Shown here one piece after another: positions 24,997 through 33,306 of a DNA stretch of 40,988 nt. The stretch comes from Candidatus Luteimonas excrementigallinarum (GTDB lineage: Bacteria; Pseudomonadota; Gammaproteobacteria; Xanthomonadales; Xanthomonadaceae), in assembly GCA_019115725.1 (NCBI GenBank), contig DXCY01000121.1:1-40988 (forward strand). The letters run 5' to 3'. The position numbers and the translations under genes are program-made. How positions within the stretch are numbered: the first letter of the stretch is position 1; every line of letters begins with the position of its first letter. The notes below the pieces were generated by a model that worked only from the letters and a program-made list of their open reading frames with translations, was not told the origin of the DNA and ran no database searches.

Positions 24997-25021
24997 GGGG
25001 GTTGAACCCCCTGTTTGGGGG
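24997..25021 (-). promoter_or_regulatory. Alternative G/C hairpins next to the hslV ribosome binding site
   Basis: On the minus strand the run GGGGG (25011-25007) can pair with an upstream CCCCC (25021-25017) or with CCCCC (25001-24997), each with a five-base loop. The downstream CCCCC abuts the Shine-Dalgarno GGAGG. A 5' stem-loop is known to stabilise hslVU mRNA in E. coli; a shared role here is inference. Confidence 0.35.
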
Positions 25022-25051
25022 CCGGGCCCGACCGATACAAGGGTGCGGGGC

Positions 25052-25075
25052 GTCGGGGGCGTAGCCCCGACCTAC
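25052..25075 (-). repeat. REP stem-loop, GTAG type, copy 3
   Basis: Identical over 24 bases to copy 1 at 14782-14805, in the same orientation, and located between xerC and hslV 22 bp after the xerC stop. The stem is GTCGGGG/CCCCGAC with loop CTACGC. Confidence 0.8.
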
Positions 25076-25096
25076 GGTGCCGTGGACGGCGGCGCG

Positions 25097-25999
25097 TTAT
25101 TTTTCGGGTTTGCGACGGGCGCGGGGGTGGGCGGCGTCGTAGACGCGGGCCAGGTGGCCGAAATCCAGATGGGTGTAGATCTGCGTGGTGGCGATGTCGG
25201 CGTGCCCGAGCAATTCCTGCACGCCGCGCAGGTCTCCGGAGGATTCGAGTACATGGCTGGCGAATGAATGCCGCAGCAGATGCGGATGCACGCGCTTGAA
25301 CAGGCCCTGGCGCTGGGCCAGCACGCGCATGCGGGCCTGCACGGTGCGCGGGCTGATGAATCCACCGCCGCGGCCGGGGAATACGGGCGAATCCCGTCCG
25401 CCGCCGCTCTCCCCGCGCCATTCCTCCAGTGCACGACGCGCATGCGAGCCCACCGGCACGCTGCGCTGGCGATTACCCTTGCCGAGCACGGTGACCAGGC
25501 CATCGTCCAGCTGCAGGTCGCGCCAGCACAGCTGGCACAGTTCGCTTACGCGCAGGCCGGAGGAATAGAGCAGCTCCAGCATGGCGCGGTCGCGCAGCCC
25601 CAGCGGAACATCAGTGGGCACTTCAACCAGCGCCTTGGCCTCGTCCGGATCCAGCACCTGGGGCAGCTTGCGGCTGGCCTTGGGCGCGCGGATGCCGGCG
25701 GTGGGGTCGGTGCCGATGCGACCGTTGCGCAGCAGCCAGCGAAACCAGCCGCGGCAGGCCGACAGGCGCCGCTGCAGGCTGGCGGGCGACAGGCCGCGGC
25801 GATGCTCGGCGGCGATGAAGCCGCGGATAGCGGCGCCGTCCAGCGACTCGACCCCGGTGTCCTGCCCTGCGGCCCAGGTACACAGGGCGGTGAGGTCGCG
25901 ACGGTAGGCATCCAGCGTGTGTGCGGAGGCGCGGCGTTCGAACTGCAGGTGGTCCAGGAACGGCTGCACCGGCGCCAGCGGATCGGCGGGCGCAGTCAT
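25097..25999 (-). CDS. xerC: Tyrosine recombinase XerC
   Basis: A 300-residue site-specific recombinase that, with XerD, resolves chromosome dimers at dif. The SAM-like N-terminal domain (about 8-95) is followed by the catalytic domain with R150 (SGLRVSE), K174, H240-x-x-R243 (HLLRHSFASH), H266 (LGHADI) and nucleophile Y275 (TTQIYTH). All catalytic residues are present. The ATG at 25999 has GGAG upstream; a longer open frame is rejected. It follows DUF484 by 17 bp, in the conserved dapF-yigA-xerC order. Confidence 0.97.
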   Translation of the reverse strand: MTAPADPLAPVQPFLDHLQFERRASAHTLDAYRRDLTALCTWAAGQDTGVESLDGAAIRGFIAAEHRRGLSPASLQRRLSACRGWFRWLLRNGRIGTDPTAGIRAPKASRKLPQVLDPDEAKALVEVPTDVPLGLRDRAMLELLYSSGLRVSELCQLCWRDLQLDDGLVTVLGKGNRQRSVPVGSHARRALEEWRGESGGGRDSPVFPGRGGGFISPRTVQARMRVLAQRQGLFKRVHPHLLRHSFASHVLESSGDLRGVQELLGHADIATTQIYTHLDFGHLARVYDAAHPRARRKPEK

Positions 26000-26016
26000 C
26001 TCACTCCACCGTCTGG

Positions 26017-26691
26017 TCAGGCATCGAAGCGGTGCAGGGCCGCCACGAGGGCATCGCCCATCATGCGCAGGAACAGCGTGCCCATGCCGGGGTAGAAGCG
26101 GTTCGGGTCGTGACTGCCGATTGCCACCAGGCCGATACCTTCCAGCGGCAGCAGGGCGCTGGAATTGACCTCTTCCACCCGCGCCCCGTACAGCACGGCC
26201 TGCTTGTCCGGATGCAGGCGCCCGCACAGTGGCTCGCCCTCCTTCAGGCAATCGGTGAAGGGCTGCATCAGGCGGTCATCGCGGGAGATCACCTGCAGCC
26301 AGTCGGCGCTTTCCAGCCCGGGCAGCGGCTTGAACAGCACGATCTGCACCAGATCACCGGCGAAATCCTCCGCCAGCGACGCCGCCATGGCGCGGAGGGT
26401 GCCGGCGGCATTGGCCTGGCGCATCAGCGACAGGGTCAGCTGGTGGGTGCGCACGGCCAGCCGCTCGTTTTCCTGCGAGATTGCAAACAGGTCCTGCAGG
26501 CGCCGCGACAGCTCGCGGTTCTTGTCGCGCAGCACTTCCAGCTGGTAGCTGGCCAGCGAGGCCGCCGGGCCGTCATCGCGCGGCACGATCATGCTCAGCG
26601 CCAGGTCCGGGAACTGCTGCAGGAACTTCGGGTGCCGGCGCAGCCAGGCGGCCACTTCGTGGGCGCCGATCTTTTCGACGGTCTCGGTCAT
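26017..26691 (-). CDS. DUF484 family protein (YigA-like)
   Basis: A 224-residue cytoplasmic protein of the DUF484 / YigA family, with an N-terminal helical part (VAAWLRRHPKFLQQFPDL, a typical start), a coiled coil (about 50-75) and a GAF-like domain. It has no catalytic motif and its role is unknown, although its place between dapF and xerC is conserved. The ATG at 26691 overlaps the dapF stop (ATGA) and has AAGGAGAG nine bases before it; a GTG nine bases upstream is also possible. Confidence 0.92.
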   Translation of the reverse strand: MTETVEKIGAHEVAAWLRRHPKFLQQFPDLALSMIVPRDDGPAASLASYQLEVLRDKNRELSRRLQDLFAISQENERLAVRTHQLTLSLMRQANAAGTLRAMAASLAEDFAGDLVQIVLFKPLPGLESADWLQVISRDDRLMQPFTDCLKEGEPLCGRLHPDKQAVLYGARVEEVNSSALLPLEGIGLVAIGSHDPNRFYPGMGTLFLRMMGDALVAALHRFDA

Positions 26692-27530
26692 GCGATCCAC
26701 TCTCCTTCAAAAACAAATGCAGCCGGTCCGGCCATCATGATGGGGTCGCCATCGCCGGGCCAGGCAATGTGCAGGGTACCGCCCGGAAGCTGCACCGCGA
26801 TGTTCCGCCCCACCCGTCCGCGCCGCATCAGCACCGCCGCGGCGGCGCAGGCACCGCTGCCGCAGGCCAGGGTTTCGCCCACCCCGCGCTCGTACACGCG
26901 AAGACGCACCGTGGCCGCATCCACCACTTCGGCAAAGCCCACGTTCACGGAATCGGGAAACCAGGCCGACCGCTGCAGCGCGGGCCCCAGCGTGGCCACC
27001 GGCGCGGTCTCCACATTGGCCACCTCGATCACCGCGTGCGGGTTGCCCAGCGATACTGCGCCGAACTCCACCGCGCCGAATTCCAGCGGATCGCCGTCCA
27101 GCCGGATGCGGAAGGGATCCTGCGGCGTATCGAAGCCGGACAGCGGGATGGCCACGGGATCGAACGCCGGAACGCCCATGGCGACCTGCAGCTGGCCGCC
27201 GACCAGCATGGTGACCTCATGCAGGCCCGCCGGGCTGTCCATCGAGAATGCAGGGCTCCGGGCGGCGCCATCACGCAGCAGCCAGGCCGCCACGCAGCGC
27301 GCACCGTTGCCGCACTGGCCGGCGGGGCTGCCATCGGCATTCCAGATGCGATAGGCGGCCACCGCGCCCGCCGAGCGCGCCGGTTCAATGGTCAGGATCT
27401 GGTCGCAGCCCACGCCGGTCTGCCGGTGGGCCAGCGCCCGGCACAGCGACGCGACGGGCGGTGCACGGCCATCGCGCAGGTCCAGCACCACGAAATCGTT
27501 GCCGGCACCGTGCATCTTGGTGAAGCGCAT
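26688..27530 (-). CDS. dapF: Diaminopimelate epimerase DapF
   Basis: A 280-residue PLP-independent racemase converting LL- to meso-diaminopimelate for lysine and peptidoglycan. The two catalytic Cys are C73 (GQCGNGARC) and C223 (LACGSGACA), and the start MRFTKMHGAGNDFVVLD is the family N-terminus. I chose the ATG at 27530 because upstream residues are not family-like; no good Shine-Dalgarno is visible, so translation may rely on coupling with lptM 28 bp upstream. Length and motifs are normal. Confidence 0.97.
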   Translation of the reverse strand: MRFTKMHGAGNDFVVLDLRDGRAPPVASLCRALAHRQTGVGCDQILTIEPARSAGAVAAYRIWNADGSPAGQCGNGARCVAAWLLRDGAARSPAFSMDSPAGLHEVTMLVGGQLQVAMGVPAFDPVAIPLSGFDTPQDPFRIRLDGDPLEFGAVEFGAVSLGNPHAVIEVANVETAPVATLGPALQRSAWFPDSVNVGFAEVVDAATVRLRVYERGVGETLACGSGACAAAAVLMRRGRVGRNIAVQLPGGTLHIAWPGDGDPIMMAGPAAFVFEGEWIA

Positions 27531-27558
27531 CGGCGCCGTGCCGGAAAGGCCCTGGGCC

Positions 27559-27846
27559 TCAGTCGTCACCGGTCGGCACGGGCAGCGGCAGCGCCGGGTC
27601 GACCTCGTCAAGGTCATCCGTGTCGGCGGCGGCGTCCCCATCAGTAGCGTCCATGTCGCCGTCGTCTTCCGGATCGGCATTGTCAAGCGGCGTGGACGTT
27701 TCCTGCAGGTCGTCATCGTCCCAGTCGTCGATCATTTCATCGTCGTCGGGCGGAGGCGGCAGGAACAGATCGTGCTTGTTGCCGCAGCCGGCGAGCGCCA
27801 GGGCGGCCAGCAGCAGGAGGAGTGGGGACAGGCGGGGCATTTTCAT
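27559..27846 (-). CDS. lptM: LptM-type lipoprotein with Asp-rich tail
   Basis: A 95-residue lipoprotein (lipobox LALAGC, C21) followed by GNKHDLFLPPPP, which aligns with the short LptM/YifL motif after the lipid Cys. E. coli LptM helps LptD mature its disulfides at the outer membrane. Position next to dapF supports the call. Unusually, the remaining 60 or so residues are a very acidic low-complexity tail (about 25 Asp from residue 25 on), absent from the 67-residue E. coli protein. A second ATG six bases downstream is possible. Confidence 0.78.
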   Translation of the reverse strand: MKMPRLSPLLLLLAALALAGCGNKHDLFLPPPPDDDEMIDDWDDDDLQETSTPLDNADPEDDGDMDATDGDAAADTDDLDEVDPALPLPVPTGDD

Positions 27847-27891
27847 GCCGGCAGTGTAGCGGCACGGGGCGCGGCGCGGAATCCGGCGTCT

Positions 27892-28299
27892 TCAGCGTGG
27901 CCCGGGGTCACCGGCAGGTCCGGAAGCGGGCGGTTCCGGCCGCAGCCACAGCCAGATGGCCACAATGGCCATCACCCCGGTTCCGACCATCGCCGCCCAC
28001 GGCCGGGGCGAGACCACGAACAGCACTCCCGCGCACAGCACCATGGTGCCGATGGCCAGCACCTTGGAGCGCCGGGTGACGGCGCCGTGCTGCTGCCAGT
28101 TCTGGATCATCGGGCCGAAGGTGCGGTGGGCCAGCAGCCAGCGGTGGAGCCGGGGCGATCCACGCATGGCTGCCCACGCGGCCACCAGGATGAACGGCAC
28201 GGTGGGCAGCCCGGGCAGCACCACGCCCAGCATGCCGAGGCCGAGCATGGCGTAGGCCAGCAGCAACCAGGCCCAGCGGAAGCGGACGGGCGCGTTCAC
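27892..28299 (-). CDS. DUF454 / YbaN family inner-membrane protein
   Basis: A 135-residue protein with about three to four membrane helices. The signature LGMLGVVLPGLPTVPFILVA, then SPRLHRWLLAHRTFGP and a Lys/Arg-rich loop before two more helices are typical of DUF454 (YbaN). No function is established. It starts with GTG at 28299. The gap to lptM is 45 bp, so it may lead the lptM-dapF operon. The upstream 71 bp hold a degenerate REP-like stem-loop. Confidence 0.88.
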   Translation of the reverse strand: MNAPVRFRWAWLLLAYAMLGLGMLGVVLPGLPTVPFILVAAWAAMRGSPRLHRWLLAHRTFGPMIQNWQQHGAVTRRSKVLAIGTMVLCAGVLFVVSPRPWAAMVGTGVMAIVAIWLWLRPEPPASGPAGDPGPR

Positions 28300-28342
28300 A
28301 GACCGGATGATACCCGGGCCGAAGGATGGCTCCCGCAGCGCC

Positions 28343-28367
28343 GCCCGGGGGCGTAGCCCCGAGCGAC
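28343..28367 (-). repeat. Degenerate REP-like stem-loop
   Basis: On the minus strand the stem GCTCGGGG/CCCCGGGC (one T-G pair) carries the same CTACGC loop as the REP copies, but the head reads GTCG in place of GTAG. It lies just after the stop of the first S9 peptidase gene. Confidence 0.5.
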
Positions 28368-28370
28368 GGT

Positions 28371-30560
28371 TCAGTCTGCGCCGAGCTGATCCAGCAGGAA
28401 CGCGTACATTTCCGACAGCTCCTCATAGCGACGGAAGCGGCCGGACTTGCCGCCGTGGCCCGCGTCCATGTTGGTGCGGAACACGATCGGGTATTCGCCG
28501 GTGTTCAACACCCGCAGACGGGCCACGTACTTGGCCGGCTCCCAGTACTGCACCTGCGAGTCCCACAGGCCGGTGCCGACGAACATCGCCGGGTAGGCCT
28601 TTTGCTCGAGGTTGTCGTAGGGCGAATAGCTGAGCATGTAACGGTAGGCTTCCGGCTCTTCCGGGTTGCCCCACTCGTCGTACTCGTTGGTGGTCAGCGG
28701 AATGCCGCGGTCGAGCATGGTGGTCACCACGTCAACGAACGGCACCTGCGACAGGATCACCCGGTACTTGTCCGGGGCCATGTTGGCCACCGCGCCCACC
28801 AGCAGCCCGCCGGCGCTGCCGCCGTAGGCCGCCACCCGGTCAGGGGCCGCGTAGCCCTTGGCCACCAGGTGGTCGGTGACATCGATGAAGTCGGTGAAGG
28901 TGTTGATCTTGTTGAACAGCTTGCCCTGGTCGTACCAGGTGCGGCCCATCTCCTGGCCGCCGCGGATGTGGGCGATGGCGTACACCACGCCGCGATCCAG
29001 CAGGCTCACCACCGGCAGGTTGAAGCCCGGGTCCATCGACATGCCGTAGCTGCCGTAGCCGTACTGCAGCAGCGGCGCGGTGCCGTCACGCTCGAAGCCG
29101 TTGCGGTACACCAGCGACACCGGCACCTTGGTGCCGTCGCGGGCGGTCGCCCACAGGCGCTCGGTGGTGTACTGCTCCGGGTCGTAGCCGATCACCGGCT
29201 GCTGCTTGAGCTCGCGGCGCTCGCCGGTCACCACGTTCATCTCGTAGGTGGTGGCCGGGGTGGTGAGCGAGGTGTAGCCGTAGCGCAGCCACTCGGTGTC
29301 CGGCTCGGAATTCATGCTCAGGCCCATCGAATAGGCCGGCTCGTCCGCCTTCACGTATTCCTCGGCGCCGTCGGCGCGGATCACCCGCACCCGCTCCAGG
29401 CCTTCCGAGCGCTCGCCGATCGCGGTGAAGCCGTCGAACAGCTCCACGTCCTCGATGAACACCGCTTCGCTGTGCGCCAGCCAGTCCTGCCACTCGCCGC
29501 GCGAGGTGGCGCTGCTGGGCGCGGTCATGACGCGGAAGTTCGGCGCGTCCCAGTTGGTGCGGATCACCCAGCGGCCGTCGTGGTGGTCGGCGTCGTATTC
29601 CACGTCGCGCTCGCGCTCGGCCAGCACGGTGAACTGGGCCGGGTCGGCGGCGGGGGCGCAGCGCATCTCGGAAGACACGGTGCTCTGCACGTAGATGCAG
29701 ATGTAGGCGTCGTCGCGGGTGCGGCCGATGCCCATGTAGAAGCTGTCGTCCTTCTCTTCGTAGACCAGCACGTCTTCGGAAGCGGGCGTACCCAGCACGT
29801 GCTTCTTCACCCTCACCGTGAGCAGGGTTTCGGGGTCATTTTCGACGTAGAACAGGGTGCGGTTGTCGTCAGCCCACACCAGCCCGGCGGACACGCCGCG
29901 GATCTCGTCCTCGAAGGTTTCGCCGGTCTCCAGGTCCTTGAAGCGGATCACGTACTGGCGGCGGCCCACGTCGTCCTCGGCCCAGGCCAGGATGCGGTTG
30001 TCGGGGCTGGTTTCGTAGTTGGCGACGGAGAAGAAATCCTTGCCCTCGGCCATGGTGTTCACATCCAGCAGCACCTGCTCGGCGGCAAAGTCGCCGGCGT
30101 CGTTGGTCTGCTGGATGGAGAGCGCGTCCACGCCTTCGGCGTCCGCGCGGCGCGCGTACACCGGGTAATCCTTGCCGGTCTCGAAGCGCGAGTAGTACCA
30201 GTACCCGCGCTCGCGGAACGGCACCGAGCTGTCGTCCTGGCGGATCCTGCCCACGATCTCCTCATACAGCTTGCCCTGCAGCGGCTTGCTGGAAGCCATG
30301 ACCGCATCGGCATAGGCGTTCTCGGCGTTGAGGTAGGCCAGCATGTCCGCGTCCTCGCGGGTGTCGTCGCGCAGCCAGTAGTACTCGTCATCACGCACCG
30401 CGCCGTGCGGCGAAGTCACCTGGTGCGCACGCAGCTCGGCCACCGGCGGCACGGCATCGACAGGCGTCGATGCGGTGGCCTGGTCGGCAGCATGATCGGA
30501 GGAAGGGGAGCAGGCGGTGGTCATCAGCAGGGCCAGGGCGAAGGTCAGGGGGAGCTTCAT
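28371..30560 (-). CDS. ptrB: Oligopeptidase B-type S9 peptidase lipoprotein
   Basis: A 729-residue S9A serine peptidase cutting peptides after basic residues. An N-terminal beta-propeller gates a C-terminal alpha/beta-hydrolase with S582 (GGSAGG), D667 (TGLWDSQ) and H702 (DAGHGGKSGR), the full triad. YGYGSYGMSMDP and HIRGGQEMGR are family segments. Unlike the cytoplasmic E. coli enzyme it has a lipobox (MTTAC, C17) and should sit in the envelope. It is immediately followed upstream by a second S9 peptidase gene. The symbol is by similarity. Confidence 0.93.
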   Translation of the reverse strand: MKLPLTFALALLMTTACSPSSDHAADQATASTPVDAVPPVAELRAHQVTSPHGAVRDDEYYWLRDDTREDADMLAYLNAENAYADAVMASSKPLQGKLYEEIVGRIRQDDSSVPFRERGYWYYSRFETGKDYPVYARRADAEGVDALSIQQTNDAGDFAAEQVLLDVNTMAEGKDFFSVANYETSPDNRILAWAEDDVGRRQYVIRFKDLETGETFEDEIRGVSAGLVWADDNRTLFYVENDPETLLTVRVKKHVLGTPASEDVLVYEEKDDSFYMGIGRTRDDAYICIYVQSTVSSEMRCAPAADPAQFTVLAERERDVEYDADHHDGRWVIRTNWDAPNFRVMTAPSSATSRGEWQDWLAHSEAVFIEDVELFDGFTAIGERSEGLERVRVIRADGAEEYVKADEPAYSMGLSMNSEPDTEWLRYGYTSLTTPATTYEMNVVTGERRELKQQPVIGYDPEQYTTERLWATARDGTKVPVSLVYRNGFERDGTAPLLQYGYGSYGMSMDPGFNLPVVSLLDRGVVYAIAHIRGGQEMGRTWYDQGKLFNKINTFTDFIDVTDHLVAKGYAAPDRVAAYGGSAGGLLVGAVANMAPDKYRVILSQVPFVDVVTTMLDRGIPLTTNEYDEWGNPEEPEAYRYMLSYSPYDNLEQKAYPAMFVGTGLWDSQVQYWEPAKYVARLRVLNTGEYPIVFRTNMDAGHGGKSGRFRRYEELSEMYAFLLDQLGAD

Positions 30561-30633
30561 GGATGGGGTCTATCCGTCAATTCACAACGTGCGTTGCGTG
30601 CGTTGGAGCGCGCCATGGGCGCGAAACCGCGTC

Positions 30634-30657
30634 GCGCCCGGCGTTGCCGCCGGGCGC
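30634..30657 (-). terminator. Hairpin after the prolyl oligopeptidase gene
   Basis: A 10-bp perfect stem GCGCCCGGCG/CGCCGGGCGC with a four-base loop begins 17 bp after the prolyl oligopeptidase stop on the minus strand. No T-run follows, so it may slow or protect transcripts more than end them. Confidence 0.4.
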
Positions 30658-30673
30658 CCGGTACGGTTGCGGC

Positions 30674-32806
30674 TCAGTCGTTGCCCAGCTGCTGCCACAG
30701 GAAGGTGTAGAACAGCGCATCCATGTGCGCGGCCTGGCGGTTGTTGGCCGCGCCACCGTGGCCACCCTCGATGTTTTCGTAGTAGCGCACGTCCGCGCCC
30801 GCTTCGCTCATCAGCGCATGCATCTTGCGGGCGTGGCCCGGGTGCACGCGGTCATCGCGGGTGGAGGTGAGCAGGATGGTGGGCGGGTAGTCCTTCTTCG
30901 CCGGGTCGAACAGGTGGTACGGCGAGAAGGTCTGGATGTACTCCCACTCCTCGGCCACGTCCGGGTTGCCGTACTCGGCCATCCACGAGGCGCCGGCCAG
31001 CAGCTTGTGGTAGCGCTGCATGTCCAGCAGCGGCACCTGGATAACCACCGCGCCGAACAGCTCCGGGTACTGGGTGAGCATGTTGCCGGTGAGCAGGCCA
31101 CCGTTGCTGCCACCACGCACGCCCAGGTGCTCGGGCGAGGTGATGCCGCGGTCGATCATGTCCTGGGCCACCGCCGCGAAGTCCTCGTAGGCGCGGTGGC
31201 GGTGTTCCTTCAGCGCCGCCTGGTGCCAGCGCGGGCCGTACTCGCCGCCGCCGCGGATATTGGCCACCGCGTACACGCCGCCCTTCTCCAGCCAGGCCTT
31301 GCCCACGCCCGCGGTGTAGCCCGGGGTCAGCGAGATCTCGAAGCCACCGTAGCCGTAGAGCAGGGTCGGGTTGCTGCCGTCGTTGGCCATGTCCTTCGGA
31401 CGCACCAGGAAGTACGGCACGCGGGTGCCGTCCTTGGAAGTGGCGAAGTGCTGCTCGGCCACGTGGGTGGAAGCGTCGAAGAACTCCGGCATCGACTTCA
31501 GCACCTCCGGCGCACCGCCGGTGGCCAGGTCGGCCAGCATCAGGGTGCTCGGGGTCAGGTAATCGGTGACGGTCATCCACACCGCGTCGGACTCATTGCT
31601 GTCCACTGCGCTCACGGCCACGGTACCCAGCTCCGGCGCACCCTGGAACGGCGCACGGCTCCAGCCGTCCTCGCCCGGGGTCAGCACGGTGAGGCGGTTC
31701 TTGACGTCATCAAGCACGTTGATGACCACGTGGTTCTGCGTGATCGTCAGGCCGGCCAGCGAGGTGGTTTCGCTGGGCTCGAACAGCACTTCGAACTCGC
31801 GTCCGCCGGCCATGTAGCCGTCGAAATCCGAGACCAGCAGCGAACCGGCCGCGTAGGTCTTGCCACCCACCTCCCACGGCTCGCGCAGCTCGAAGCCGAT
31901 CCAGTCACGCACTGCGAACTTGTTGGCCGAGTTCGGGGCGTCGATCTTGGTCAGGCTGCCGTCGTCGCCGCGCAGGTACAGCTCGTCGTTGTAGAAGGCG
32001 ATGGTGCGGCTGACGAACTGACGCTCGTAGCCCGGGGTCAGGTCGCGGCGGGCGCTGATGTACATGTCATCGGCCTGGCCCTCGTACACCACCTCGGCCG
32101 AATCCATCGGCGTGCCGCGCTTCCACTCCTTCACGATCCGGGGGTAGCCGGAATCGGTCATGGTGCCGTCGCCGAAGTCGGTGTAGACGAACACGGTGTC
32201 GCGGTCGATCCAGGTCAGCCCGCCCTTGGCCTCGGGACGGAAGAAGCCTTCTTCCACCCACTGCTTGTTGGCCAGGTCGAACTCGCGGGTCACGTCGGCG
32301 TCGGCGCCGCCGCGCGACAGCGCGATCAGGCAGCGGTCGTACTCGGGGCGCAGGCAGTTGGCGCCGTGCCACACCCAGTTCTCGCCCTCGGCGGCGTTGA
32401 GCGCATCCAGGTCCAGCAGCACTTCCCACTGCGGCTGGTCCTTGCGGTATTCCTCCAGCGTGGTGCGGCGCCAGATGCCGCGCTCGTTGTTCCGGTCACG
32501 CCAGAAGTTGTAGTAGTACTCGCCCATCTTCGACACGCCGGGGATGCGGTCGTCGGAGTCGTAGATGGCCAGCAGCTCGGCCTCGAGCGCGCGGAAGGCG
32601 TCGGTATCGGCCAACTCGGCCTCGGCGGCGGCATTCTGCTCGCGCACCCAGGCCAGGGCATCCTCCCCGGTCACGTCTTCCAGCCACTGGTGGGGATCTG
32701 CTGCCACGTTGGTTTCTCCCTGGTTGGCCTCGCCCGCTCCGGCGGAGCAGCTGGCCAGCCCGACGGCAATCGCCGCGGCGAGGCAGAATCGTGAAATCGG
32801 GGACAT
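30674..32806 (-). CDS. Prolyl oligopeptidase-type S9 peptidase lipoprotein
   Basis: A 710-residue S9A peptidase of the prolyl endopeptidase branch, cutting short peptides after Pro. Catalytic S567 is in GGSNGG, the Asp in TRDDRVHP (651 or 652) and H683 in EGGHGGA. NIRGGGEYGPRWH is the usual segment before the nucleophile. The lipobox is LASC (C20), so it is envelope-anchored. GGAG with an eight-base spacer sets the start. It and the next peptidase are about 25-30% class relatives by motif, not copies. Together they may degrade peptides outside the cytoplasm. Confidence 0.94.
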   Translation of the reverse strand: MSPISRFCLAAAIAVGLASCSAGAGEANQGETNVAADPHQWLEDVTGEDALAWVREQNAAAEAELADTDAFRALEAELLAIYDSDDRIPGVSKMGEYYYNFWRDRNNERGIWRRTTLEEYRKDQPQWEVLLDLDALNAAEGENWVWHGANCLRPEYDRCLIALSRGGADADVTREFDLANKQWVEEGFFRPEAKGGLTWIDRDTVFVYTDFGDGTMTDSGYPRIVKEWKRGTPMDSAEVVYEGQADDMYISARRDLTPGYERQFVSRTIAFYNDELYLRGDDGSLTKIDAPNSANKFAVRDWIGFELREPWEVGGKTYAAGSLLVSDFDGYMAGGREFEVLFEPSETTSLAGLTITQNHVVINVLDDVKNRLTVLTPGEDGWSRAPFQGAPELGTVAVSAVDSNESDAVWMTVTDYLTPSTLMLADLATGGAPEVLKSMPEFFDASTHVAEQHFATSKDGTRVPYFLVRPKDMANDGSNPTLLYGYGGFEISLTPGYTAGVGKAWLEKGGVYAVANIRGGGEYGPRWHQAALKEHRHRAYEDFAAVAQDMIDRGITSPEHLGVRGGSNGGLLTGNMLTQYPELFGAVVIQVPLLDMQRYHKLLAGASWMAEYGNPDVAEEWEYIQTFSPYHLFDPAKKDYPPTILLTSTRDDRVHPGHARKMHALMSEAGADVRYYENIEGGHGGAANNRQAAHMDALFYTFLWQQLGND

Positions 32807-32885
32807 GCGGCCAACTCCGTTCTGGTATCAAACCCTGAACGCTAGCACAGCCCGCCGCGGGGCGGACCTGCCGGGAGTTGGGCCC

Positions 32886-33227
32886 TCAGGCCGCGGCCGG
32901 CGCGGCCACGCGGCGGCGCGAAGTGCCGGTCCGGGGAGCCATGCGCCGGCGCGCCTGGGCCGGCCGGGCCCGGCGCCGGGCAGGCACCTGGGCCGCAGCA
33001 GCCGGGACAGCCCGCAGCCGCTCGCGCAGGTCGGCCAGGCCCAGCGCCGCCAGCCCGGCCAGTGGCATGCCCAGCAGCCACAGCGGCATCCAGCCCAGCG
33101 GCCCCGCACCACGCGCCGCGGGCAGCGACGCCATGGCCACCACGCCCAGGAACACTGCGCCCACCAGCGCCTGACGCAGCAGGCGCTGGGAGGAGACTTC
33201 AGCGGAAGGATGGGTTGCGTGGGACAT
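32886..33227 (-). CDS. Small two-helix membrane protein
   Basis: A 113-residue unrecognised protein with two hydrophobic segments (LVGAVFLGVVAMASL and LGWMPLWLLGMPLAGLAALG) and a basic C-terminal tail of Arg, Ala and Pro (RRRARPAQARRRMAPRTG). The start at 33227 has CGGAG with a six-base spacer. The basic tail would face the cytoplasm by the positive-inside rule. It sits between the peptidase genes and the WYL regulator on the same strand. No function can be given. Confidence 0.6.
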   Translation of the reverse strand: MSHATHPSAEVSSQRLLRQALVGAVFLGVVAMASLPAARGAGPLGWMPLWLLGMPLAGLAALGLADLRERLRAVPAAAAQVPARRRARPAQARRRMAPRTGTSRRRVAAPAAA

Positions 33228-33267
33228 GGCCGGCTCCGGGCAGTGGTCGAGGGCTACAGCCTCCCCC

Positions 33268-33303
33268 GCCCCGGTCGCACCGGCTGCGACCCCGCGCCGG
33301 GGC
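33268..33303 (-). terminator. Bulged hairpin after the WYL gene
   Basis: Inner stem GGTCGCA/TGCGACC and outer stem GCCCC/GGGGC with a seven-base bulge lie four bases after the WYL gene stop. There is no T-run; it is a weak terminator candidate. Confidence 0.3.
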
Positions 33304-33306
33304 CGC

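Noticed and set aside
28326..32794. Two plus-strand frames of nearly 800 codons antisense to the S9 peptidases
   Set aside because: Both peptidase genes have intact catalytic triads on the minus strand; the antisense products are His/Val/Gly-rich with no motif.
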